From contig NZ_VAUV01000003.1 in NCBI RefSeq assembly GCF_005780165.1, forward strand, positions 310,001-374,000: a stretch of 64,000 bases of DNA, read 5' to 3'. Source of the DNA: Phragmitibacter flavus (lineage in GTDB: Bacteria > Verrucomicrobiota > Verrucomicrobiia > Verrucomicrobiales > Verrucomicrobiaceae). This document shows positions 26,461 through 35,550 of this stretch, in pieces (positions within the stretch are counted from its first letter, which is position 1; each line of letters begins with the position of its first letter). The position numbers and the translations under genes are program-made. A model generated the notes under the pieces. It made no database searches and had not been told where the DNA came from. It saw only the letters and a program-made list of their open reading frames with translations.

Positions 26461-28329
26461 ATGAATCCCACCCTTCCCCAACCCCCCATTCCCCCATCCG
26501 TCCTCGACACCTCGAAAATGTCTGCCGGACAACGCGCTGCCATCGAAATGACCGAAGCCGCCCGCGACGAAAGCGCCAGCACCCTCAGCTTCGCCGCCAG
26601 CCTCTTCAATGGTGATCCCGACTTCACCACCCTTCTCCCCTATCCCGTCCAAAGCGTCGAAGACCGCGACCAGGGCGACGCCTTCCTTCACCGCATGGAA
26701 TCCTTCCTTGCACTCGAAGTCGACCCCGACGCAATCGACCGCGACAGCGAAATCCCCGACCACGTCCTCCACGGACTCGCCCAACTCGGCGCCTTCGGCA
26801 TCAAGATCCCCACCAAATACGGCGGACTCGGCCTCAGCCAAACCAACTACTCACGCACCGCCGCCCTGCTCGGTGGCATCTGCGGAAACCTCACCGCTCT
26901 GCTCTCCGCTCACCAAAGCATCGGCGTCCCCCAACCCCTCATCGTGTTCGGCACCGAGGAACAAAAACAAAAATTCCTGCCCCGCTGCGCTCGTGGTGAA
27001 ATCAGCGCCTTCGCCCTCACCGAACCCGATGTCGGCTCCGATCCCGCCCGCATGAAAACCACCGCCATCGCTGACAGCGACGACTACCTCATCAACGGCG
27101 AAAAACTCTGGTGCACCAACGGCACCAAAGCCGGCCTCATCGTCGTCATGGCCAAAACCCCCACCGAAAAACATCCCCACGCCACCACCGCCTTCATCGT
27201 CGAAACCAGCATGCCCGGTGTCGAAATCGTCCAACGCTGTCACTTCATGGGCCTGCGCGCCCTCTACAACGGCGTCATCCGATTCCACAACGTTCGCGTT
27301 CCCAAAGAAAACATCATCGGTGGCGAAGGACGTGGTCTCAAGGTCGCCCTCACCACCCTCAACACCGGTCGCATCACCCTCCCCGCCGCCTGTGCCGGGC
27401 TCGCCAAACGCTGCCTCGAATGGACCACCCAGTGGGCCGCCCAACGCGAACAATGGGGACAACCCATCGGCAAACACGCCGCCATCGCCGACAAAATCGC
27501 CCGCATGGCCGCGCACACCTTTGCCCTCGAAGCCATGGTCCATTACGTCAGCTTCCTCGTCGACCGCGACAAATCCGCCGACGTCCGACTCGAGGCCGCT
27601 TTGGCAAAACTCTGGGGCACCGAACGCAGTTGGCAGATCGTCGACGACACCATGCAGATCCGCGGCGGACGCGGTTACGAAACCGCCGACTCCCAACGCG
27701 ACCGCGGCGAAAAAATCCCCATGCCCATCGAGCGTTTCTTCCGCGACTCCCGCATCAACACCCTCTTTGAAGGCAGCAGCGAAATCATGCGCCTCTTCAT
27801 CGCCCGCGAATTCCTCGATCCTCATCTCAAACTTGGTGCCGCCATCTTCAACACCAAACTCCCCCTCACCACCCGCGCCCGCACCTTCGTCAAAGCCGGC
27901 TGGCACTACGCCCGCTGGTATCCCAGCCGCTGGCTCCCCGGCCGCAGCGCCTCCACTCATGCCATCACCCATCCCCTCCTCGAAGACGAGCTGCGCCACA
28001 TGCAGGCCCTCAGCCGCAAGCTCTCCCGCAGCGTATTCCACGCCATGCTCAAGTTCGGTCCCAAACTCGAGCGCGAACAACTCGTCCTCGGCCGGCTCGT
28101 CGACATCGGTGCCGATCTCTTCGCCTGGAGCTGCGCCATTTCCCGCGCCGAATCCATCGTCGAAAACTCCAGCCAATCCCAAGCTGAAGTCGACCACACC
28201 ATCAAGCTCGTCCAACACCTCGGCTCCCTCATGCAGGAAAACATCCACACCAACTTCCAAAACCTCTTCCGCAAGATCGATCATCAAGGTTACTCTTTGG
28301 CGAAACATCTCCTCGAACATCCCCATTAA
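26461..28329 (+). CDS. Acyl-CoA dehydrogenase family protein
   Basis: This FAD enzyme introduces the trans-2 double bond into acyl-CoA, the first oxidative step of beta-oxidation. The 622 residues are longer than the 380-residue short-chain type and resemble the long form with a C-terminal helical extension. Motifs are FALTEPDVGSDPARM and WCTNGTKAG in the middle domain, IRGGRGYE, and the catalytic glutamate in NTLFEGSSEIM near residue 437. The family N-terminal domain begins near residue 75 after a low-complexity leader. An electron-transfer flavoprotein is not encoded in the window. Confidence 0.94.
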   Translation: MNPTLPQPPIPPSVLDTSKMSAGQRAAIEMTEAARDESASTLSFAASLFNGDPDFTTLLPYPVQSVEDRDQGDAFLHRMESFLALEVDPDAIDRDSEIPDHVLHGLAQLGAFGIKIPTKYGGLGLSQTNYSRTAALLGGICGNLTALLSAHQSIGVPQPLIVFGTEEQKQKFLPRCARGEISAFALTEPDVGSDPARMKTTAIADSDDYLINGEKLWCTNGTKAGLIVVMAKTPTEKHPHATTAFIVETSMPGVEIVQRCHFMGLRALYNGVIRFHNVRVPKENIIGGEGRGLKVALTTLNTGRITLPAACAGLAKRCLEWTTQWAAQREQWGQPIGKHAAIADKIARMAAHTFALEAMVHYVSFLVDRDKSADVRLEAALAKLWGTERSWQIVDDTMQIRGGRGYETADSQRDRGEKIPMPIERFFRDSRINTLFEGSSEIMRLFIAREFLDPHLKLGAAIFNTKLPLTTRARTFVKAGWHYARWYPSRWLPGRSASTHAITHPLLEDELRHMQALSRKLSRSVFHAMLKFGPKLEREQLVLGRLVDIGADLFAWSCAISRAESIVENSSQSQAEVDHTIKLVQHLGSLMQENIHTNFQNLFRKIDHQGYSLAKHLLEHPH

Positions 28330-28393
28330 GCATCTTTCTTCTCATGTGGACTTGTTTGATGACACGTGACAGATTGGAAAAACCCATCCAACG

Positions 28394-29011
28394 ATGCGTA
28401 TCATCAAACTTCTCGCCGCGATATTCTGCCTGCTGATATCGGTATCAGCAGCCGCTCGCCAATTTAAGACCGATCACATCGCTCCGCTGGTCTTCTCCGC
28501 CCTCGCTCTTATCCCCCTCCTCTTCATTCGACCACAGTGGTTTAGACTTTCGTGCCTCATCCCGTTGATTGGGGTTGGCCTGATCTTGATCGATGCCTAC
28601 GTTCTTCGACATCGAATCGCCGTGGAATACCGTTGTTGGAACCCTCTGTGGGATATCACCAGCATTCGTGAGATAATCTCATCCCCATCTGGAGACACGA
28701 CCGTTTACCTAATCAACAGCAGTTTCACAGATTCTTCTTACTGGATTTATCTTTCGACTGGTGGTTTGTTTCCCAAACATGGTTATCTGACTCACACGAG
28801 CAGCGACATGTATCGTCGCAATTTGGTCATTGGATGGAAGGATCAGTGGTTCTACATCGGCGAACGCCTCATCTCCTTTGCTTACAACGAGGTATCAAAT
28901 GAAGTCCTTAGCTACTCCGGATGGAATCCCCGGCTCGGCAGCACTGACCGCTCGCTTGAAGCTTTTGATCAGGATATCCGTCAAAAAATTGATATTGTCC
29001 CGAGCCAATAG
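28394..29011 (+). CDS. Hypothetical membrane protein
   Basis: I do not recognise this 205-residue protein. It has an N-terminal hydrophobic segment (about residues 3-20) and two more near 33-46 and 52-70, then a hydrophilic C-terminal domain rich in Trp and Tyr that is probably outside the cytoplasm. The codon use is visibly less C-rich than in the beta-oxidation genes before it. It begins a run of small genes that ends at about 31.1 kb. The ATG at 28394 is the only good start. Confidence 0.65.
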   Translation: MRIIKLLAAIFCLLISVSAAARQFKTDHIAPLVFSALALIPLLFIRPQWFRLSCLIPLIGVGLILIDAYVLRHRIAVEYRCWNPLWDITSIREIISSPSGDTTVYLINSSFTDSSYWIYLSTGGLFPKHGYLTHTSSDMYRRNLVIGWKDQWFYIGERLISFAYNEVSNEVLSYSGWNPRLGSTDRSLEAFDQDIRQKIDIVPSQ

Positions 29012-29043
29012 ATGTCTTGTTTCAGTCTCGACATCAAAACACC

Positions 29044-29421
29044 ATGCCAACCATGAAACCCCAAGGCTCCGCCACCACCTTCCACGTATCCAACCTCGAT
29101 ATCTCCCTCAAATACTACACCGAAATCCTCGGCTTCTCCGAACGCTTCCGCTTCGGTGACTACGGCGGAGTCGAGTATGGGGAGATCCAAATCCACCTTT
29201 CCGGCCCTGCAGCCACCAACAAGAAAGCCGTCGGTCAGGGCAGCATCTACATCTTCTGCGACGACGTGGATGCCTACCACGCCGAAGTCCAGGCAAAGGG
29301 CGCCAAAATTCAGGCTCCTCCGAAGAACTACGACTACGGTATGAGAGATTTTGTCATCGAGGATCCCGACACCAACCTGATCGGCTTCGGCCAAGAGTCA
29401 GCTGCTTCCGTATCGAGATGA
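29044..29421 (+). CDS. VOC superfamily (glyoxalase/bleomycin-resistance-like) protein
   Basis: VOC proteins are small metal-dependent enzymes or ligand-binding proteins built from paired beta-alpha-beta-beta-beta units. This 125-residue example has FHVSNLDISLKYYTEILGF at the start, YGEIQIHLSG in the middle, and DPDTNLIGF at the end, the common C-terminal metal-site form. The second half includes YIFCDDVDAYHAEVQAKG. I chose the ATG at 29044; a start at 29053 is equally possible. The substrate is unknown. Confidence 0.85.
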   Translation: MPTMKPQGSATTFHVSNLDISLKYYTEILGFSERFRFGDYGGVEYGEIQIHLSGPAATNKKAVGQGSIYIFCDDVDAYHAEVQAKGAKIQAPPKNYDYGMRDFVIEDPDTNLIGFGQESAASVSR

Positions 29422-29433
29422 GGCAACGCTCCC

Positions 29434-29796
29434 ATGCCCATGACCAAACCCAAACATTCCATCTTTTCGATGCCTTTTGCGAAAGTCTATCCGCTCTATG
29501 TTCAAAAGGCGGAACGCAAAAATCGAAGCAAAGAAGAAGTTGATCAGCTGATTCGTTGGCTGACGGGATATGATCAAATTGGCCTGCAACGGCAAATCGA
29601 ACGACAGATCGACTTTGAAACCTTTTTCGATCAGGCCCCGTGCCTTCACCCCAACAGCCATCTCATCAAGGGTGTGGTATGCGGAGTTCGCATTGAAGAG
29701 ATTGCAGATCCTTTGATGAAGAAAATTCGGCTTCTCGACAAACTTATCGATGAGCTTGCCAAGGGTAAAACCATGGAGAAAATTCTGAGACAATAA
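29434..29796 (+). CDS. DUF2200 family protein
   Basis: This 120-residue cytosolic protein matches the DUF2200 family from memory: [27 protein letters not shown], then WLTGY, the [19 protein letters not shown] block and [10 protein letters not shown] at the end. Its function is not known. The gene starts 12 bases after the VOC gene and probably shares its transcript. An in-frame ATG at 29440 is an alternative start. Confidence 0.82.
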   Translation: MPMTKPKHSIFSMPFAKVYPLYVQKAERKNRSKEEVDQLIRWLTGYDQIGLQRQIERQIDFETFFDQAPCLHPNSHLIKGVVCGVRIEEIADPLMKKIRLLDKLIDELAKGKTMEKILRQ

Positions 29797-29803
29797 ACAT
29801 TTT

Positions 29804-30157
29804 ATGAAATACGCCTTCTTGGTCCTGCTCGCCGGTTGCGCCTTTTTGAGCGTGGTTCACTCTGCTGAAATTCCAGTTTTTAAGGTGAAAGCAGGAGATA
29901 TAGAAAACATCGTTGTTGATGCGACGCCAAGCAAACCCTGGATCTTTTCAATCACGTTGACAGCACCGAAGCTTGCCCAATACCAGAAGTTCACTGAAAA
30001 GAATCTCAACCGCCAGATCTCCTTGGTGGTTGCAGATGTGGAGATTTACCAACCCATGATTCAATCGGTGGTGAAATCGAATCCACTGACCTTCCGCATG
30101 TTTGAGAAAAAGAAATTCCTTTCGATCCTGGCAGCTCTTCCGGCCGATCCTGAATGA
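29804..30157 (+). CDS. Small secreted protein of unknown function
   Basis: The 117-residue product begins with a clear signal peptide (KYAFLVLLAGCAFLSVVHSA, cleavage likely after residue 20). The mature part is mixed alpha-beta with no cysteine and no motif that I recognise. It follows the DUF2200 gene by 7 bases, which argues for a shared transcript. Confidence 0.65.
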   Translation: MKYAFLVLLAGCAFLSVVHSAEIPVFKVKAGDIENIVVDATPSKPWIFSITLTAPKLAQYQKFTEKNLNRQISLVVADVEIYQPMIQSVVKSNPLTFRMFEKKKFLSILAALPADPE

Positions 30158-30229
30158 GGCCCAGGCTTGACACCTTCTTGCGATGCCAGAGACGGATGCT
30201 AAACTTGCTCACAGTTGAACCTGCGACCT

Positions 30230-30676
30230 ATGGATTTGCGCTCTTTAAACGGACGGTGGTTCATCCACTACACCAACTTTCCCCTATGGTTGAAAGGAGA
30301 CAAGACGCATCCGGTCATCACTTATGATGCTCGGCAGTCATCGCGCTCCATGCGTGATGTGGTGACTTATCAAAAGAACGGCAAGGAACGGTCCATCAAA
30401 GGCGTGGATCGCCAGATATCCGACAAGCAATTTCGCTGGCGCGGATCAGCCCTTCTTGCCCTCATCACCAGCGACTGGAAGATTGATCATCTCTCAAACG
30501 ACGACAATTGGATGATCATCAGCTTTCAAAAAAGTCTGTTCACTCCGAAAGCGAATGACATTCTCGCTCGCGGCCCGATGATCTCCCCATTGCTGGCCGC
30601 AGAGATGTTGGAGGTCTTTGAGTCTTTGCACCGAGGTCAAACGCTCCAGCATGTCTATCACACGAACTTACCATGA
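30230..30676 (+). CDS. Lipocalin-like small protein
   Basis: The 148-residue protein opens with LNGRWFIHYTNFPLWLKGD, which resembles the GxW start of lipocalin-like ligand-binding barrels, and has alternating beta strands through about residue 105. No signal peptide is visible. It overlaps the following cupin gene in an ATGA junction, so the two are translationally coupled. The lipocalin call rests on pattern similarity alone. I chose the ATG at 30230 rather than the non-ATG start 15 bases upstream. Confidence 0.65.
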   Translation: MDLRSLNGRWFIHYTNFPLWLKGDKTHPVITYDARQSSRSMRDVVTYQKNGKERSIKGVDRQISDKQFRWRGSALLALITSDWKIDHLSNDDNWMIISFQKSLFTPKANDILARGPMISPLLAAEMLEVFESLHRGQTLQHVYHTNLP

Positions 30677-31065
30677 TCACACCGGAATCTACCCCACAAG
30701 CCATCGTCCGACATGAAGGCCACACCGCGCGCGAACGCAGTGCCTGTGGCTGGCGCGACCGACTGATCAGTCACGAGGATGTCGCGCTTGAGCCTGCAGC
30801 CTGGGCACATGCGGTCGATATCGACGGAGCCAAACCGCATTATCACCAACATTCCACCGAACTGTATTATGTGCTGGAGGGCAGCGGTTGCGTCATTCTC
30901 GATGGAATAGAGGAACCCGTTTCCAAAGGGTCGCTGGTGCACATTCCGCCTGGAGTGGTGCATGGGGCCCGCGGTCGGATGAGAGTGCTGGTGGTGGGGA
31001 TTCCAGACATAGCGGATGACGACTATTTTGAAGTGCCGGAGGAGAAACTTTTGACTGTAGAATAG
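30673..31065 (+). CDS. Cupin domain-containing protein
   Basis: This 130-residue protein has the two cupin motifs: PHYHQHSTELYYVLEGSG (metal-binding histidines and glutamate) and GSLVHIPPGVVHGARG (second histidine). It should therefore be a small metal-binding beta barrel, enzymatic or regulatory. The substrate is not readable. It overlaps the lipocalin-like gene by four bases and is convergent with cysA. Confidence 0.88.
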   Translation: MITPESTPQAIVRHEGHTARERSACGWRDRLISHEDVALEPAAWAHAVDIDGAKPHYHQHSTELYYVLEGSGCVILDGIEEPVSKGSLVHIPPGVVHGARGRMRVLVVGIPDIADDDYFEVPEEKLLTVE

Positions 31066-31080
31066 CTCAGAAGCAAGGAC

Positions 31081-31099
31081 CGCGAAGTTGCACTTCGCG
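31081..31099. terminator. Hairpin between convergent cupin and cysA genes
   Basis: A perfect 8-bp stem CGCGAAGT / ACTTCGCG with a three-base loop sits between the two convergent stops. It has no long T run on either side, so it may be a weak bidirectional terminator. Confidence 0.5.
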
Positions 31100-31112
31100 A
31101 TCCCGCTTTGAT

Positions 31113-31838
31113 TCACGCCTCGATAAAGTCGGAAACGAACTGGTTGACGGGTTTGTCGCGCAGTTGGTCGGGGGTGCCGACTTGCTGGATTTCGCCCTGG
31201 CCCAAGACGACGACGCGGTCGGCGAGTTCGAAGGCTTCGTCCTGATCGTGGGTGACAAACAAGGTGGTGAGCTTGATGTTGTCGTGGAACTCGCGCAGCC
31301 AGCGGCGCAGTTCTTTGCGGACCTTGGCATCGAGCGCTCCGAAGGGCTCGTCGAGAAGGAGGACCTGCGGATTGACGGCGAGGGCACGGGCCAGCGCGAC
31401 GCGTTGACGTTGACCGCCGGAGAGCTGATTCGGATAACGTCCGCTGTATTCGGGCAGCTGGATGCGCTCCAGCAAATCGGTGACGATCTCCTTGCGTTTG
31501 ATTTTGGGGAGTCGCTCAAAACGTTTTTTGACCTTGAGTCCGAACTCGATGTTTTGGGCGACAGTAAGGTGATTGAACAGGGCGTAGTGCTGGAACACAA
31601 AACCGGCTTTGCGGTCGTAGGCGGATTGATAAGTCACCTCGCTGCCGTGGAAGTTGATTTTGCCTTTGCCTTCATCGGGGAACTCGAGTCCGGCGATGAT
31701 GCGCAGCAGGGTGGTTTTTCCAGATCCAGAGGGGCCAAGCAGGGCGACCAGTTCGCCGGTGTTCACATCCAGGGAGATGTCGCTGAGCACGGAGGTGCGG
31801 TCGAAGTGTTTGCTGATGTGTTCGATGTGGATGCTCAT
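31113..31838 (-). CDS. cysA: Sulfate/thiosulfate ABC transporter ATP-binding protein, short form
   Basis: CysA hydrolyses ATP to drive sulfate import. Walker A is GPSGSGKT at residues 35-42, the signature is [15 protein letters not shown], Walker B is [12 protein letters not shown] and the switch histidine is in FVTHDQDEA. At 241 residues it lacks the C-terminal regulatory/TOBE region of typical 350-residue CysA proteins. It overlaps cysW by four bases and is the last gene of the minus-strand sulfate locus. The genes upstream confirm the substrate class. Confidence 0.93.
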   Translation of the reverse strand: MSIHIEHISKHFDRTSVLSDISLDVNTGELVALLGPSGSGKTTLLRIIAGLEFPDEGKGKINFHGSEVTYQSAYDRKAGFVFQHYALFNHLTVAQNIEFGLKVKKRFERLPKIKRKEIVTDLLERIQLPEYSGRYPNQLSGGQRQRVALARALAVNPQVLLLDEPFGALDAKVRKELRRWLREFHDNIKLTTLFVTHDQDEAFELADRVVVLGQGEIQQVGTPDQLRDKPVNQFVSDFIEA

Positions 31839-32833
31839 GGGTGGGTGTGAATTTCGTGGTTTTGGGCGGCTTCGCGCAGCGTCTGCTCGGCGCGCCAGGC
31901 GGCGATGCTTTTGATGACAAGGGTGAGGACGGCGACGAGGGCGAGGACTGAGGCGACAGCGAAGGCGGGGACGAACTGGTATTCGTTGTAGAGCACTTCG
32001 ATGTGCAGCGGCATGGTATTGGTCTGGTTGCGGATGTGGCCGGAGACGACGGAGACGGCTCCGAACTCACCGAAGGATCGGGCGTTGCAGAGGATGACGC
32101 CATAAAACAGGCTCCAGCGGATTTTGGGGACGGTGATGCGCCAGAAGGTCTGCCAGCCGTTGGCACCGAGGGTGAGGGCGGCCTCTTCTTCGGCGCGACC
32201 GAGGGCTTCAAGCTGCGGGGTGACCACGCGGGCGACGAAGGGGAAGGTGACGAAGATGGTGCTGAGCACGATCCCGGGCAGGGCGAAGATGATCTTCACC
32301 GACTCCATCGGATGCCATCCCCAGCCTTCTCCTTCGATGAAGCGAGGCACCAGGATCGGCGAGCCAAAGAAGGTGGGATCGGCGAGCCAGGGTCCGAGCA
32401 AACCTTGGCGGCCAAACAGCAGCACATAGATGAGTCCTGCAACGACAGGTGAGACCCACAGGGGCAGTTCGATGAGGATGCTCAACAGTCGCTTGCCACG
32501 GAACTTGAACTGGGCGACGGCCCACGCGGCCGCGAGTCCGAAGATGGTGTTCAAGGGGACGGCAATGAGCGCGACGATGAGGGTCAGCTTGATGGAGTGG
32601 ACGGTGGCACGATCATCGAACGAAGCGAAAAAGGCGGCTGATCCTTTGCGCAGCGCCTCTTCGAAAATCAGCACCAGGGGCAGCAGGAAGAAGGTGACGA
32701 GAAAGCTGAGGCAGAGTGTCAGGATGATGCCCTTCATCCACCACGGATCGGTGGTGGCGCGACGGGCGAGTGAATGTTTGGCGCGCACGCGGGCGCGACT
32801 GTCTTCGATGTTGAGGGAGGCGATTCCGGCCAT
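31835..32833 (-). CDS. cysW: Sulfate ABC transporter permease CysW
   Basis: CysW is one of two inner-membrane channel subunits for sulfate import. The 332-residue protein has about six membrane helices and the cytoplasmic EAA-type loop [30 protein letters not shown]. The segment [20 protein letters not shown] is typical of CysW. It overlaps cysA by four bases and follows cysT by 19 bases. An extra ~45-residue Arg-rich N-terminal stretch precedes the first helix; a later start is possible. Confidence 0.93.
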   Translation of the reverse strand: MAGIASLNIEDSRARVRAKHSLARRATTDPWWMKGIILTLCLSFLVTFFLLPLVLIFEEALRKGSAAFFASFDDRATVHSIKLTLIVALIAVPLNTIFGLAAAWAVAQFKFRGKRLLSILIELPLWVSPVVAGLIYVLLFGRQGLLGPWLADPTFFGSPILVPRFIEGEGWGWHPMESVKIIFALPGIVLSTIFVTFPFVARVVTPQLEALGRAEEEAALTLGANGWQTFWRITVPKIRWSLFYGVILCNARSFGEFGAVSVVSGHIRNQTNTMPLHIEVLYNEYQFVPAFAVASVLALVAVLTLVIKSIAAWRAEQTLREAAQNHEIHTHP

Positions 32834-32852
32834 GGGTCAGAAGGGAAAGGGG

Positions 32853-33674
32853 TCAGGCTTTGATTTTGCTGTTCCAGGCCTGAAACAGGTTGGAGAGGAG
32901 AAGGATGGTGAAGGAGATGACCAGGAGGATGACGCCCAGCGCGGCGGCACCCGTGTAGTTGTATTGCTCAAGCCGGGTGACGATCAGCAAGGGGGCGATT
33001 TCGGTCTTGAAGGGCAGGTTGCCGGAGATGAAAACGACGGAGCCGTATTCGCCAACCGCGCGACCGAAGGCGAGGGTCATTCCGGCCAGGGAGCTGGGCA
33101 AAAGGGTGGGGATGATGACCTTGGTGAAAGTTTGCCAGCGGCTGGCTCCGAGGCAGGCGGCGGCTTCTTCGACCTCAAGGGACAGGCCTTGGATGATAGG
33201 CTGCACGGTTCTCACCACAAAAGGAAAGCCGATGAAGATGAGCGCGACGGTGACGCCGATGGGGGTGTAGGCGACTTTGATTCCGAGGGGTTCAAGCAGG
33301 CTGCCAATCCAGCCATTTTGGCCGTAGAGCGAGCAGAGGGCGATGCCGGCAACGGCGGTGGGCAGGGCGAAGGGAAGGTCGACCATGGCATCGAGGATGC
33401 GTTTGCCGGGGAAGGTGTAACGTTCCATGGCCCACGCGGTGAGCACGCCGAAGAAGCCACTCACAAGCGCTGCGATGAAGGAGGCGGTGAAACTCAGCTT
33501 GAGTGAGGCGAGCACCTGTTTGTTGGTGAGGGTGCTGACGAAGACGTCAATGCCTCCACCGGATGCCTTCCACGCCAGCGCGGCAAACGGAATGATCACG
33601 ATCAGGCTGAGATAGGTGATGGTGTAACCAACGGATAAGTTGAAGCCTGGGAGGATATGTCGGTTGCGGGACAT
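32853..33674 (-). CDS. cysT: Sulfate ABC transporter permease CysT
   Basis: CysT (CysU) pairs with CysW to form the sulfate channel. The 273-residue protein begins RNRHILPGFNLSVGYTITYLSLIVIIPF, as in the family, and has about six helices. The cytoplasmic loop is EVEEAAACLGASRWQTFTKVIIP, and the FGRAVGEYGSVVFISGNLP segment is characteristic. I chose the ATG at 33674, because the upstream in-frame stretch covers a hairpin repeat. It is 51 bases downstream of the M14 gene. Confidence 0.94.
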   Translation of the reverse strand: MSRNRHILPGFNLSVGYTITYLSLIVIIPFAALAWKASGGGIDVFVSTLTNKQVLASLKLSFTASFIAALVSGFFGVLTAWAMERYTFPGKRILDAMVDLPFALPTAVAGIALCSLYGQNGWIGSLLEPLGIKVAYTPIGVTVALIFIGFPFVVRTVQPIIQGLSLEVEEAAACLGASRWQTFTKVIIPTLLPSSLAGMTLAFGRAVGEYGSVVFISGNLPFKTEIAPLLIVTRLEQYNYTGAAALGVILLVISFTILLLSNLFQAWNSKIKA

Positions 33675-33687
33675 GGATGGGTGAGGT

Positions 33688-33719
33688 GGAGAGGCGATCT
33701 GGAGATCGCCTCTCCTTGG
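33688..33719. repeat. Hairpin repeat between the M14 gene and cysT
   Basis: A perfect 12-bp stem, GGAGAGGCGATC / GATCGCCTCTCC with a four-base loop, spans 33688-33715. A close copy in opposite orientation lies at 34480-34509, on the other side of the M14 gene. Confidence 0.8.
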
Positions 33720-33725
33720 TGTCAA

Positions 33726-34466
33726 TTACAGGTTGGGGGCGTGGGCGAGGAGGAGCCGGTATTGGGCGAGGATTGCTTTGACAGCATCGACGTTGGCGGC
33801 TACCTGTTTTTCCATGCTGGCACGGTTTGGGGTTTCGAAGACAATCTCGATGGGGCGTGGATGCTGGTCGGGCGGGGCGCTCAGCACGCCTTGATAACCT
33901 TCGGTAACGATGCCGTCCTTGGCGAGGAAACCATCAATCAAGGGCTCGCGATTGATTGGCAGGTGTTTCTCGGCGGCGGCCAAGGCGGGTTTCAAAACCT
34001 GTGCGCTCAAGACGTCGCCACTGACAAAACCGTAGACGCCATCGCTATCTTCATCGGCGTGAAGCGAGATGATGATATGGTAACGTTCGCGTTTAAGCTC
34101 GTTTTCGAGATAGACCACTTCAGGCTCCTGCGATCCGGTCCAGAACTCGCGGTTGAGGTCGCGATCATTGATGGAGTGCCGGGTGCCGAGGTTACGGCCG
34201 GAAGGATTGCAAATCGGATAAACGTGGAGGGAGAAATCGTGGATTTCTTCGGGGTCATTCCAGGCCCAGCGGATGAGGTCGAAGGCGGCGTGGGTGCCGG
34301 CTTCCTCATCGCCATGGAGACGGGCAAAGATGCCAACCTTGATGATCTGTTGTTTTCTTCCTGGCGTGTAGACCAGCTTGGGAATGGTGATCGGGGGGGC
34401 GTGGCGGGCACGGGTGGCCTGCTTTCTGACGTAACGCTCTTCGTAAGTCGGCTCAAGAATTTTCAT
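33726..34466 (-). CDS. M14/AstE-AspA-like zinc carboxypeptidase-family protein inside the sulfate operon
   Basis: The 246-residue protein looks like a zinc hydrolase of the M14/succinylglutamate-desuccinylase fold. The zinc ligands read H51-G-D-E54 and H136, with NPSGRNLGTR and DRDLNREFW between them (substrate arginine and DLNR-type motif) and a possible catalytic glutamate in EIVFETPN near the C-terminus. No signal peptide is seen, so it is likely cytosolic. I chose the ATG at 34466. It sits between the sulfate-binding protein gene and cysT on the same strand, an unusual place for a peptidase. It may act on a sulfur-containing amide or peptide, but that is speculation from position only. 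Confidence 0.82.
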   Translation of the reverse strand: MKILEPTYEERYVRKQATRARHAPPITIPKLVYTPGRKQQIIKVGIFARLHGDEEAGTHAAFDLIRWAWNDPEEIHDFSLHVYPICNPSGRNLGTRHSINDRDLNREFWTGSQEPEVVYLENELKRERYHIIISLHADEDSDGVYGFVSGDVLSAQVLKPALAAAEKHLPINREPLIDGFLAKDGIVTEGYQGVLSAPPDQHPRPIEIVFETPNRASMEKQVAANVDAVKAILAQYRLLLAHAPNL

Positions 34467-34479
34467 GGCTGTGTTCGGT

Positions 34480-34509
34480 CCAAGGAGAGGCGGTCTCCAG
34501 CCCGCCTGG
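34480..34509. repeat. Second hairpin repeat copy, upstream of the M14 gene
   Basis: The sequence ccaaggagaggcggtctcc... matches the reverse complement of the copy at 33688-33719 over about 26 bases with three differences. The two copies bracket the M14 gene in opposite orientation. Confidence 0.75.
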
Positions 34510-34545
34510 TCAGTAAGTTGATGCTGTCTGGAAATAACCGTGAAG

Positions 34546-35550
34546 TTATTGCGGCGCGTAGATCTGGTCGAAGTAACCGCCATCACCGAAGTGGGTTTTG
34601 TGCGCCTCTGCCCAACCGCCGAATTTTTCGTCGATGGTGAACAATTCCACCTTCACAAACTGCTCGGCATATTTGGCGGCGGCTTTCTCGGAACGTGGGC
34701 GGTAGAAGTGTTTGCCGGCAAGGTCCTGGGCTTCTTCGGTGTAGAGGAAGTTCAGATAGGCTTCGGCGGCTTCACGGGTGCCTTTTTTATCAACGACTTT
34801 GTCAACAACGGCGATGGTGGGTTCAGCGAGGATGCTGAGGGACGGGACAACGGTGGTGAATTTGTCGGCACCGAACTCGCGCTGGACCAGGAAGGCTTCA
34901 TTCTCCCAGGAGATGAAGACGTCACCGATGCCGCGCTGCACGAACGTGGTGGTGGAACCACGGGCTCCGCTGTCGAGCACAGCCACATTTTTGTAGATCG
35001 CTTTGACGAACTCTTTTGCGGTGGCGTCGCTGCCGCCTGGTTGGCGACGGGCGTATTCCCAGGCCGCAAGGTAATTCCACTGGGCACCACCGGACGTTTT
35101 GGGGTTTGGGGTGATCACGGACACGCCTTCTTTGGCGAGGTCATTCCAGTCTTTGATGCCCTTTGGATTGCCCGCGCGGACGATGAAAACGATCGTGCTG
35201 GTGTAGGGAGCCGAGTTTTGGGGAAGACGAGACTGCCAGTCCTCCTTGATCAATCCGGCTTTGGCGACGGCGTTGACATCATTGGCCAGCGCGAGGGTGA
35301 CCACATCGGCCTCCAGGCCGTCAACGACTGAACGGGCTTGTTTGCCGGAACCACCGTGGGATTGGTCAATGCTGATGGTCTTGCCGGATTTTTCTTTCCA
35401 ATGTTTGGCGAAGAGTTCGTTGTATTCCCCGTAGAATTCCCGGGTGGGATCGTAGGAGACATTGAGAAGGCTTTGTGAGAAGGTGGAGCCTGCGATGAGA
35501 CCGCTGACGGCGAGGCCAAGGAGGGTTTTGATTTTGAAGGATGTTTTCAT
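34546..35550 (-). CDS. sbp: Sulfate ABC transporter substrate-binding protein
   Basis: This periplasmic protein captures sulfate for the CysTWA importer. The 334-residue precursor has a signal peptide (about residues 1-25, ending STFSQS) and the family blocks [61 protein letters not shown] and the [12 protein letters not shown] segment. The length is normal. It lies upstream of the M14, cysT, cysW and cysA genes on the same strand, separated from the porin gene by about 150 bases that hold GC-rich palindromic sequence and the likely promoter. Confidence 0.96.
   Translation of the reverse strand: MKTSFKIKTLLGLAVSGLIAGSTFSQSLLNVSYDPTREFYGEYNELFAKHWKEKSGKTISIDQSHGGSGKQARSVVDGLEADVVTLALANDVNAVAKAGLIKEDWQSRLPQNSAPYTSTIVFIVRAGNPKGIKDWNDLAKEGVSVITPNPKTSGGAQWNYLAAWEYARRQPGGSDATAKEFVKAIYKNVAVLDSGARGSTTTFVQRGIGDVFISWENEAFLVQREFGADKFTTVVPSLSILAEPTIAVVDKVVDKKGTREAAEAYLNFLYTEEAQDLAGKHFYRPRSEKAAAKYAEQFVKVELFTIDEKFGGWAEAHKTHFGDGGYFDQIYAPQ

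Noticed and set aside
26851-28326. 491-codon antisense frame within the acyl-CoA dehydrogenase gene
   Set aside because: Shadow frame produced by strong C bias of the coding strand.
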